Shown: positions 14,677-25,964 of the stretch, in pieces
How positions within the stretch are numbered: position 1 is the stretch's first letter
Layout of the letters: each line of letters starts with the position of its first letter
NCBI RefSeq assembly: GCF_910591885.1
Contig: NC_063277.1
Location: 1,364,001 to 1,428,000 of the forward strand
Reading direction: 5' to 3'
DNA from: Bombus terrestris
Lineage: Eukaryota > Arthropoda > Insecta > Hymenoptera > Apidae
Length of the DNA: 64,000 bases
Position numbers and translations under genes: made by a program
The notes under the pieces: generated by a model
What the model saw: the letters and a program-made list of their open reading frames with translations, nothing else
The model's database searches: none
What the model was told of the DNA's origin: nothing

Positions 14677-15298
14677 ATGCGTGCATCACTCGGCCACCGG
14701 CCCTCAGCACACGGAAAACACAGTTTTCCACTGAGAAACTGAAAGAATTCTCCCTCTCTACTCTTTATCCCTCTGTTCGACAAGCGGAAAAACTTATTTA
14801 TCCCGTCCCAAACCCTGCTTCTGACGAAACTCACGAACAATTGGCAATCTGTGCACATGCGCGATACATTTACGCGGCGCTCTCCATTCGCTTACCGCGC
14901 ATTTTTAACTGTTACAATTTCCTTTATACTTTTTCATATACATTTTATTGTATAAAGTTACATTTTACATTTTTTTCGAAAGAAATCACATCAAATACTT
15001 CAGTATATTAGAAATTTTATTCTATATTCAGATATACATTCATTTCTTAAGGTGGGAATAGTGTACTAATATATATATTTGAGTTACTTTGAATTATACG
15101 GAAAATAGGCTTTCAAAATATACATTGCATCTAATTTTATAGCCATCTTGGAAAGTTACCCATATTTAATTGTAAGAATACATAGGCATCTTTATGTTTC
15201 CAGTGCATTAATAATGTATTTTAAAATTTGTTACTTTCTGTTCATATATTTTTTTATTTAAATAAAATGCCTCTACTCAAAATATATAAAAACATTTG

Positions 15299-15318
15299 TG
15301 CGTATAAAATTTATACGC

Positions 15319-15319
<1 letters not shown>
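15299..15319. repeat. Short perfect inverted repeat
   Basis: Two 10-bp arms (TGCGTATAAA and its complement) surround one central base, immediately upstream of a TA microsatellite. It lies between CUL4 and AK2. No function can be assigned. Confidence 0.7.

Positions 15320-15325
<6 letters not shown>

Positions 15326-15357
<32 letters not shown>
15326..15357. repeat. (TA)n microsatellite
   Basis: About 16 uninterrupted TA units. A simple repeat, likely length-polymorphic. Confidence 0.9.
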
Positions 15358-15360
<3 letters not shown>

Positions 15361-16139
15361 GAAACATTTCATTAAAACTGTTTAATATTTTAAAATGCAG
15401 TGTTTTTTTTATCATTCATGTTAAAAATTATACTCTTATTAAAATCTTACATAAGAAATCACATTCAAGTAAATTTCTTTAAAAATTTTGTGTTATTTAT
15501 ATTTACATCATTTATATTTAAATATCGTAATTGTTGAATAGATCTTTTCTTTTGTACTAAAAAAAGTTCTAAAACATAATCTTTGATTATAAAAAGTCTG
15601 AGGAATGATATATATATTTTATGCAGAGAATGTTACAAGTTTTACGAAATGTATGTCTCAAAAAAATACAGTAGAAATAAATGAAAACAGTATTTAAGAG
15701 TATCTAACAGTATTTAAGTAAGTAAATCATGTCTTCCATTATATATACATACGTTATTCTCTTATGCACTTAAATGGTTTTACATATCAAAGTATCATAT
15801 CAAACTTGTTCTATTATTAAAATGTGTGCATTTGACTTATTAGCTTGTAATAGTTCTTTTTAAAACATATACAATATTTGCAATTTAACCAATGCAGTAT
15901 GCACTTTTATTTTCTCTTCTTCTGTTTAATGTTTCATTCAATGTACTCTATATTAGTTGTTCAAAAAATACACACTGTACTAACTATAAGTAGCGTAAAT
16001 GATTTGTAAATGGGAAATCATATACCTAGATTACTAACTTCAGTTAAAAGTCATTTTGATACTAAAGCTTTTTTCAATTAACTACATATTGCCCTTAGTT
16101 TACAAGAGAAAAACGAGGTATATTTCTTTATTCAACATT

Positions 16140-17224
16140 TTAAAAGAGCCAACTGAAGAAACCTTTTTTTTTCTCTTCTTTAGTTGTTTTTAGGAAAATG
16201 TGGTCAATGTCTTTAAAAACGTTTTTAGGAGATTGAGCTGCATTAACATAATAATGAACCCCTTGTAAAGTATAATAATCAATCAAAGGTTGAGTTTGTG
16301 TGTGATATGTTGCTAATCGTTTCTTCAATGCTTCTGCATTATCATCAGATCTTTTAATTAATGGCTCTCCAGTAATCTATTAACAAGATATTGTTTAATA
16401 TATTTCCTAATTTCATATGTAAGTTGTAATTTAATAAAAATAATCATTATTAGTTACATCATCTTTCATATGTTCTTTAGGAGGAGAAAATTCTTCATGG
16501 TACGATCTGCCACTTGCAGGATGTATTAAACGACCTGTGATTCTTTTTATTAACAAATTATCATCAATTCCAAACTCTATCACAGCATCTAACTTGGTTT
16601 GTCTCTTCTTTAACATTTCATCAAGCTGTTGTAATAGAAAAGAAATGAATTTTAATAAAAAATATCAAAATCTTACCTCAATGACATTTCAAGGTTATCG
16701 ATAATCTTCTCAAGTTGAATAAAAACAAATTGTTATTAACTTCAGTCCATTAAGATATCACTATGAAGATATCAAGCTTACTTTTTCAGCTTGTGGTACA
16801 CTTCTAGGAAAACCATCCAACAAAAAACCACGTTTACATTCAGGTTTATCTAGATTACTATCAATCATATTAACTACAAGATCATCACTGACTAATTTAC
16901 CATCATCCATTACTTTTTTAATTTCTGTTCCAATAGCGGATCCAGAATTAATTTCTGCTCGAAGCATGTCACCTGTAGATAGATGACATACACAGTATCG
17001 TTCTTTCAATAGCGGTGCCTAAAATACAATCAGTATTCGATTAAATAATTCGCATTAATGTTTTAAAAATATTACATTCAAATTTGCGTAAAAAAAATTA
17101 ATTTCACCTGTGTACCTTTACCGCAACCAGGTGGTCCTAATAAAACTGCATTAATTCCTCTACTCGGTACATCTTTTGAAACTTCTGAAATTTCCTTTGG
17201 CACTGCTTCTGCACGCGGAGCCAT
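16140..17224 (-). CDS. AK2: Adenylate kinase 2, mitochondrial intermembrane space
   Basis: Four coding exons on the minus strand: 17108-17224, 16782-17018, 16458-16625 and 16140-16376, giving 252 aa (human AK2 about 239). The enzyme interconverts ATP + AMP and 2 ADP in the mitochondrial intermembrane space. The P-loop GPPGCGKGTQ is at residues 30-39, right at the end of exon 1. HLSTGDMLRAEI forms the AMP-binding segment and GFLLDGFPRS the conserved strand. RITGRLIHPASGRSYHEEF starts the long LID of AK2 type, without the zinc cysteines of bacterial forms. DDNAEALKKRLATYHTQTQPL is the C-terminal AMP/ATP block. The chain ends KKGFFSWLF, longer than the vertebrate protein. The start is the first ATG before a short charged N-terminus with no obvious transit peptide, as usual for AK2. 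Confidence 0.95.
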
Positions 17225-17443
17225 TTTTTTTGCTATTTCTAACTCTCTTAATAAAATTTTCAGAAATTTACGGAAACGATTATATTAAAGATTACTATCA
17301 AGAATAGAAATCACTGTTATACACAACGTGCCCAATAAATATGCACCATCAATTCCTCCGATTCTTCCAAAATAATGTAGCGCAATGATTCGTCCTTTGT
17401 ACTACGTATATATATATACAACACTTACCTCATCTATCGTTCT

Positions 17444-17509
17444 AAATTCAAATTAATATCGATTTAAATCAAATTAAATCGATTGTGTCGCAAATTTAAA
17501 TTTGAATTT
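17444..17509. repeat. Nested inverted repeats upstream of AK2
   Basis: An outer pair of 11-bp arms (17444-17454 and 17499-17509) encloses an inner pair of 10-bp arms (ATCGATTTAA at 17458-17467 and its complement at 17474-17483, 6-nt loop). The structure lies about 220-285 bp upstream of the AK2 start codon, in the likely promoter. Confidence 0.65.
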
Positions 17510-20500
17510 CGATTTCAAACATTTTAAAATTAATTTTAATCGTGTTCATTAATGGATAGAGAGTCTTAATAATCCCCATAACATTTACTAAAGAATACAA
17601 ATCTGAAAAAGTATACGATAGTATTTTATATATATAGCCATATTTAAAGTATGTATATTTATACATTTCTATTGTAAAATTAGAAAATAAAGCTATAGGT
17701 TTAATAAACTTAAGTATAAACTTACGTGGGTAAATTATTTTTGGAATTCATATATGTTTTTATCTTATTATATTGTTTTAATAAACACACAGACAATACA
17801 TTAAACAAAATACAATATTAAATACACTAGTTTTAACTTAGTCTCGAATTTTAATTACTTATTAAAAACTATGACTTTTATGGCTGTCAATTTAAACATA
17901 ATAACAGCATCATTAATATTACAATTAATATTAATTTAACTACGATCAGAACTTCATTGTTTCAACAAAAAACTATTACCTAAATTCTCTTTTAATAAAA
18001 TTTTTGTACGGCAAGCTTATTTTTCAATGCTTAATTATATTATACATTGATGAAGTATTAATATTTAAGTTAATCTCGTGTAAAAATAAATTATATTAAA
18101 ATTACCGGAAAGGAACAATAAAAAGAACCCTTTATTAGAAGCTTATAGACAATACTTCAATCAGGATTGATATTTGTTTTTTAAATTAACTTAGATCTCA
18201 ATTTTGTAAACAAAACTAACATCTCTAATAATATTCCTAATAATTATAGCCTACTTCTATTAATATATTGTATTGAAACATTTTCGTTTCTGTAAAATCG
18301 TCCAGTTTTCTTTTCTAAAAACAAATACAATAATAACATTGCTTTATTTGTTTCAAAAATTATTATTACATCCACATGCATTCATAATAGAACCATTCCA
18401 CATTCCACATATAATTATTGTCTATGTATTAATGTAATATTATCTACAAAAATTCTGATAACCTAAATATTTGTTTGTTTTCTTATATTAAGTACACATT
18501 GGAACACAAAAATCCAATAAAAAAACACACAAAAAGTTAAAATTTGTAGTTATTTTTTGCAAGCAGAATAATTAATCAGATTTAAAATCATTTCCATAAC
18601 TATTTACCACATTCAAATTTTATTATCACAATGTTGCTATATTTGAATATACATAAAATCTTACGTTTTTTTTAAATGCAAAAAAAATAAATCAAACGTT
18701 AAACATCAAATAAAATAATTTACTTGATGAATTATTGAATCCTATAACTAGTTAATATTAGGACGGCGTAAAGGTGGGTGAGAATGATAAAAAATAAATT
18801 AAAAATTAATAGTTAACGATTATAAATTAATAATGTTTTCATTGCCTTGCTTTCCCAAGAAAAGATGCACAACTTTCTTTGGTCTAAAATCAACATTTTC
18901 TATTAATAAAACATTAACAATATAACTATTAATCTTATTTTCAAATTATTTAAATATCATATTTATTATGATATCCATATATTATAACACGAATTTATTT
19001 CAATAATAGCCATACTACTAAAATAAATTATTTGTACTCAATATATATATCTATATATCTTATAATCACAATAGAATTTTGTTATATATAAATAACATAT
19101 AAATTACAGTTAATTAACATTTTCCAAGCAATGTAAATCATGATCCCAATCATAAAAAGAAAGTAATAATTGCACATTTAGCTATAAAAGAAAGATATTA
19201 ATTCATAACAATTTCTTATTTAGTTTTTCTATATCCATATAAATTTTCAGTACAAATTATATTATACCTATTCCATTATCATTAAATATTTAAGAAATTG
19301 ATGAATTATCAATTCTGCAAAAATTGGAATTGCTTTTTTACTGGAATATTTTTCTAAAGTTTATTACAGTATTATATTATATATTGCACAATGCTTGGTG
19401 TTAATTTTCATGCTCTTGAGAACTTGTGTATATGTTACTTAATACTCTATAATCGTTCATTTCTTTTTCATTAAATATTTTAAATAAGCTATTTTTTACG
19501 TACTAAAATAGTACTAATATCAAGCTGTTTGGTCACAAAGACTTATTAACAGTATATTCTCTATTTTACCTATACTAATGTTTCAACAAAGTACTTCTGC
19601 TAAACTCTTATAATTCAATCGCAGAAGCATTAAATAAATACTCGTACACTCGTTATAATTTTAAAGACTTCATAATCACTTTTGAATAATTTGCAAATAT
19701 TCTAAATTCGTTTTTCAGTTTCGAAAACTATATTCTATTAAATTATTTGTAAAAATAAATAAACTATATTGATGATAATATAATACTATTATAATAAATA
19801 TGTAAATAATAATTTTATTACATAATTTTACTGAAAAATATTTTATGAATATAACACAGATATATTTGATTTCTTTTTGTAACTATACACAAGCTTTGTT
19901 ATTTAAAAAATGTTACGAGCATTGCTAATAGATTACAAAAAATAAAAATATTCCAAATCTAATATGAACTTTGGAATATTTGCATATAGTTAAATATTAT
20001 ACAGGTCACAAGTATAGATAAATTTCATAAATTGTAATTTTATATAACTTTTATGGAAGTAGTAACTGTGTGATTGAAATGATTGCATTTCATTGTAGTT
20101 ATTTTCTTTGCAATATTAGAAAATGCAAAGTTGAATACAAATCCGTATAATTTACTTTACTATAACTGTATTATATGTATATGTAAATATGCATATGTGC
20201 GTGCATAAATTTTTTAATCCGCTATCCAAATACGTTTTATACAATTCTATAAATATTATTCTTTTTGTAAGAATAAATCTAGTTAATATTATTTTTCTGT
20301 AGTAAATGCAAATTTTATTTGCTTGCGTAAAGCGCTTCCACCAACAAATTCTTTCGTAATATACTTTATGTAGTAAAAAAGTTTATGCATTTTTTCATTC
20401 CCTGGTTTCTCGTTATTTATACCTTTTTATGAAGGATTAACTAATTAGGTCAATATCTTAGATTCTCCTCATCTAATTTTCCATTTCAAAAGTTATATGT

Positions 20501-20706
20501 GGCTCTAATTATTCACAGATTAATCATATAGATCAAGCATATATTGCTATATCATACGGTCTGAAATAAGTTTCGTTATATTGTATATATATTATGCAAA
20601 ATTTCTGAATTCTTGTCTATATCTTTGTATGCATTATAAAATCTGCCAATATATGATTGTTAATTTTATACTTCAACAAGTAATATTCTTTGAATGCATG
20701 CATGAA

Positions 20707-20738
20707 TCTAACACACTAGGAAAATCTAGTGTGTTAGA
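20707..20738 (-). promoter_or_regulatory. Perfect 13-bp stem-loop just after the DBS stop codon
   Basis: Arms 20707-20719 and 20726-20738 are perfect reverse complements of 13 bp with a 6-nt loop. In the DBS mRNA (minus strand) the stem begins 8 nt after the TGA stop (20747-20749). It is a strong RNA hairpin in otherwise AT-rich 3' UTR. Its role is unknown; see findings. Confidence 0.6.
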
Positions 20739-20746
20739 CGCCTGTT

Positions 20747-23700
20747 TCATATAGTTTCTTGGCTGTTGACTGATTGTGAGCTACGTGAACTCTTCCGATT
20801 CATTGGTTCCAAGTAAGCTGCTGGTGCCCATCCTTCTATTCCAGTACTTATTAATTTTACAAACCACCAACCAGCACATCCGACTTTAAGAAGTTCTAGA
20901 TTGTCTCCCTCACGCATTGTAACTTCTGATTGACCAACTGCACAATAATCAGCTAATGCTACATATCTTCCACCCTAATTAAATACAAAATTTATAGCAT
21001 ATTAGCTTTCTAACTATTTAAACTATAGGCATCTAACTATTTAATTATACTATTTGAAATGAAACTTACAGGAGCAGGACCAGGATTTTCGCTGAAAGCA
21101 TCTTCGTCATCAGTATTACTGTTTTCTGAACTCCATGCAATATCATCTTCAGTTGACTGCGAAATATCTGTAATATGCGATATAACACTGCTACCATCAA
21201 CTGAAAGAGTTCTTAACGATCCTGAAACGCTGCCTTGAGCTTCCCATGAAATCGTTTGCCGCAAAGGTCTACAAATATTTTGTGCAAAATTATTATAATC
21301 ATTGAAGTTTTTAATGTGTCCTATAAATAATAATATATACTTGTGATTGGTTTTTCCAAGTGCAGAATTTTGTTTCCCTTTAAGCTCAGCCAATTGAGAC
21401 ATTAAAACGCCTTTAATTTGACGCACCCAAGACTGTTTGACATCAACTGTAGATGCTTGTATAGTATGCACTTCAGCTCGACCTTGTAGCCAAATTTCGA
21501 AACGTCTTGCATCACCTTTTACCGATTCTGTTAATCCAATTTGTGACATCTATAAAAAATAAGATTATGCTTTTTAGATATAATATAAATAAAGTGAATA
21601 AAAAATATGAAATAGATATTAAAAATTACCTTTAGATATCTTTTGAAATGGTATGTAGCTTTATTATGAGCTTGTGGTTTACTATGTTTACAAAATATAA
21701 ATGCCTTTTCGTATAAGAATATATGTCGCTGTGATGGTTTTAACCTGAGAAGTCGTTCTCGTTTACTGCTACTCCATACACTGAAAGAACCTTGCAATAA
21801 GAGTTCACCTTGTGCATTTAGATCACCCTAAAAAGGATATGCATTTTTGGCATTACATCATTGAATGGCATAAACAATTATTTTTAAATAATATTATGCC
21901 TACACCAAATCCAGTAATTGCAGTCTGATGCATGCTGTCATTAACGCATTTTAATACAACAAGCATACAATCTAATGCTTCTTGTAATTCAGTACAACAC
22001 GATGGTTCGTCACTATATTTTAAAAGATCTTTCAACAACAATTGGTATTTTGTTATACGTTGAACAGGCTTTAGAAGGTATGCAGCAAGGTGTAATTTGT
22101 GACCAAGCTTTTGTTGACAAGCTGCAAGAAACTGTGGTTCATTTTGTATCTGTTCTCGTAATTTTTCAGATCTCGGAATGTTTTGACAATAATAACTATA
22201 TAATCTGAAGAACATTTCGCGCTAAAAAGATAAATACATCTTATATTAAAAAATATGTACTTTAATTTTGTATTAATTGATTAAAATTGCGTATATGTAT
22301 AGATATTTACCCTTTGTACAAAACATAATGCGACAAGTTCGGTATTTGAAATACAATTTTCTAAATCTTTTAAAAATGTTTCTCCGTGAAAAATGTATAT
22401 ATCTTCTAAATTTCCAAATAAAATATCTCCTTTGCCGACTAATGCTGCTGGTACTAAATGAGCCATTGCCTCATTTATTAATTCCATTTTGTATCCTTTA
22501 ATTATAGTACCTAACTCAGCAACATAAATTCGTTCAGTTTCAACTAATTCTGCTAAAACATGTCCACGTTTTAAACGTAAAGCTTCTGTGTCTTTAGATT
22601 CACTTTCTGGAGATGAAGATTCCCCTTCTATAGGACTCATCTCCATCTAAAGGAATATAATTAAGAAATAAAAAATAATTGAAAATATGTCAAATTAAGT
22701 AAAATAACAATTTACCTTGGGCATAGTGTTAGCTTTTTTAAGAATTCTTCCAGGTTTAACAATTTGAGGCAGTGATTGCAATGGTTTAACTGGTTCAGGT
22801 GTTACAGTTTGAACTGGTCTTGTTGGTTTAATTAATTGCTGTTTTAGTGTCATTATTCTTTTATCACACATCAAAGACACATCTTCTATTCTTTGCAAAA
22901 CCTAACAATTTATTTTATAAGCACAATAATTTTATAAATATAATTTTATTTACAGAATATACATACTTGAGTAATAAGAGCCTTAGTTTCAGGCATTACA
23001 GAGTCTTGAAAAATACATCTGGGATGGTGAAATTCTTCAGCAGCTTCTATTAATTCTTGTAATTCTTGAAGTGCTTGATCAGGTGGAGTCGTATTGTTTT
23101 GTGAGGCAAGTAATTCTATACCACGTGTACACCATGTGTTTGCCTATTATGTATATATATTTAGAAATAGACATCGTTTCAGATAATTTTAAATATAAAT
23201 AATTACCTTATCTATACGTTCCATGAGTTCCCTACATTTAGTTAACATATGTAATCGTCTTTCTAATCTTTGACTTAGAATAGTACAAATCCTTTGTAGT
23301 TCCACGCATTTTGGTTCTACAACATCTGTAGGACATTGATGCCTCCCAGATAATAGTTGTTGACCAGCAGATATCACCTCCTCTGCTCGTTCTATATCTC
23401 CCTATAAATGTATGTAATTTTATTCATGTTTAAAAATATGAAAATAACATTAATAAGAAAACTACAAACAGTCATCAAATGTTTTCATCAATTGTCACTG
23501 TTTTGTCTAAAAAAAGTATTAAAAGAAAAATACTATCTTACGTGCAGTGTAAAGTGAGAAATAATAATGACATTCATTCTCAAAGTCCATCATGCCAGTA
23601 TAAGGCATGAATTAAATCCCTATTTTTTTCGTTTTTGATAAGTAATCTTTAAGCTTCAAATATTCGTGAGTATACATTTGATGTAACTAAACGTTTGATA

Positions 23701-25923
23701 GGGATTTAATTCATAAACCCATAAATTGTTATACTTAATAATTATTTTATTGTATTTCAAGATACAGTAAATAGAATTAAAAAATTGAAATAATTATTAT
23801 CGTCGTATTTAAATATGTAAATCTATCACAATATATATGTATTCTGTTGAGTGGATTGCTTACCAAGACCCAAATCCACATGGTATGCAACAAATAGGAC
23901 TATCGACAAAATGAGGAAAGCGATGCAAAATAACATTTGTGCATGATGTGCATTATATGTATGTGTATCTACATATAAATATTATTCAAACCAGAATTTT
24001 CATTAAAATTTTTTAACAATTTTGTAGTGGATATTAATTTATATACATATCGCAAGTTTTAAATATCTAAAATAAATGTATTAAAATAAATGTTTTATAA
24101 TACTGGTTTGAATATTATACCTTGCTGCCTTAAGTGCATTGTGAACATTCTCAAACTTAAAATATTGATATTAATATTAATATTTGTTTTCCTTTCATCA
24201 TATAATTTTATTAGTTATATAGAGTTGAAAGTGATATAAACAATTATTTTATATAGAAGTATTTTTAAATATTATTGTCCCAGATTTGTAAATATATTTA
24301 TTTAGACAGATTAGCTTTATTTTATTGCTTGTGTACTTTTGTTGTTTTGCACAGATTAGAATATATGTTTGTTTAATATGTAATAAAAATATGCATGTAT
24401 ATATGTATAAATAAAGGTACATACTCTACATATTCTTTGAAATGCTGATGTGTCACAAACTAACTGCTCAACCCTTGCTTGAGTTTCTCCTACTTCTGTC
24501 ATTTCTTCTATAGTTTTTAGATGTTGATCTAATATTGCTTGTAACTCTCTAAAGTCAGCTTCAAATTGTCTTAATGCTAAGCAGTGTCTCAAACGAGAAC
24601 TATGATGTGTCCAAAACAGGTCAAAAGTGCGTTCTGTTTCTTCTAACTGAACAAGCAATCTAAAAACAAATAATAACTTTTAATTCTTGTTCTCAATAAA
24701 GAAAAATAGTTGTAATTAGTGTTGAACTAAATTATCTTCTACCTTTCTATTGCTGCAACATTTCCTAATCTATCAGCTGTTCCCTTGCCAGTTAATTGTC
24801 TTACACTATCCAATAGTGCTTCACCATGTCTTGCAGCACTAAGAATTTCTTCTTTTAATTCATTGTATTCTACTTGTTGTTGAGATAGTAAAGATGTAGT
24901 TGCAACTGTATTATTAGGAAATTCAATCTCGGCTAAACGCCGAGTGAAAGAATCCAATGCAAGAGATACGTCTTGAGTCATTGATGAAAATTTTTCTAAA
25001 CTCTAAAAAATTTTTAATATAGAGAAGTAGTTATTTTTATATTATTTTTATTATTCTACTTACAATTCTATTTTGTATCCAAGTGTGATGACAATATGGC
25101 AAGGTACCACCCAGTTGTTCAGTTAACTGATCTTTATCTATAAGTTCATGAAGTTCAGCAACATTTGCTAAAAATATAACTCTAAATTTGAAATCTTCCC
25201 TAAATAGCTTGTTTGATACTTCTGAAATAGCTTTCTGTAAAAATCCAGCTGGACGCAGAACATATGCTACATGAACTAAACCAGGAAAAAAGCCCTAAAA
25301 TATAAAATAATTATTAACAGAACTATCAAAACTTTTCCTTACATTATCATTGTATGTTTTAATATATATATATACAGGGTGGTTGGTAACTGGTGGTACA
25401 AGCGGAAAGGGGGTGATTCTACGCGAAAAAAGAAGTCGAAAATATAGAATAAAAATTTTTCGTTTGAGGCTTTGTTTTCGAGAAAATCGACTTTGAATTT
25501 TCGCTCGGTACGCGTGCACTTTATCACGTCTCGTTATAACGGATCTCACTGTAGATCGTTGTCTCGATGGATATTATCGCAGTTTAAGTTTGTTTTTGCC
25601 ATAACGGAAAATTAGGAATACATAATGAAATAATATGAAGTAATCATAAAGTTTACTATTACAAAAATTGTTGAAAATGTTGCCCATTCTGCCGAACACA
25701 TACTTCTGCTCTTCTAATTAAATTTCTATGAACACTTTCTAACGTATTCGATTGTGATAACGTATCGATCGTGATAAAGTGCACGCGTACCGAGCGAAAA
25801 TTCAAAGTCGATTTTCTCGAAAACAAAGCCTCAAACGAAAAATTTTTATTCTATATTTTCGACTTCCTTTTTCGCGTAGAACCACCCCCTTTCCGCTGGT
25901 ACCACCAGTTATCAACCACCCTG

Positions 25924-25964
<41 letters not shown>

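Larger units (their letters stand above)
14677..16139. other. CUL4 promoter/leader and AK2 3' region
   Basis: From the CUL4 ATG to about 14900 the DNA is unusually GC- and CpG-rich for this window, continuing the GC-rich first exon. This fits a housekeeping promoter and leader. Beyond that it becomes very AT-rich and probably holds the AK2 3' UTR. A TTTATT (AATAAA on the minus strand) at 16127-16132 is only about 8 nt past the AK2 stop, so a more distal signal is likely used. Confidence 0.5.
17225..20746. other. AK2 upstream region and DBS 3' region
   Basis: The 3.5 kb between the AK2 start and the DBS stop (both minus strand) are extremely AT-rich. The right part probably holds the DBS 3' UTR and the leftmost few hundred bases the AK2 promoter. 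Apart from the inverted repeats listed separately I see no ORF, RNA gene or transposon. Confidence 0.5.
25375..25923. mobile_element. Non-autonomous Tc1/mariner-like element with long terminal inverted repeats
   Basis: A 549-bp element begins CAGGGTGG and ends CCACCCTG, flanked on both sides by TA, as expected for TA target-site duplication. The 154-bp terminal inverted repeats (25375-25528 and 25770-25923) differ at only a handful of positions. The interior retains a fragment resembling the C-terminal tail of a transposase. It sits inside the DBS intron 25295-25968, within TA-rich simple repeat, and does not touch an exon. The high arm identity suggests a fairly recent insertion. Superfamily is inferred from the TA target and the tail-like peptide. 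Confidence 0.85.

Noticed and set aside
20734..20736. Initial placement of the DBS stop codon inside the hairpin
   Set aside because: That TAA is out of frame by one base; the continuous frame from the SH3 exon ends at the TGA 20747-20749.
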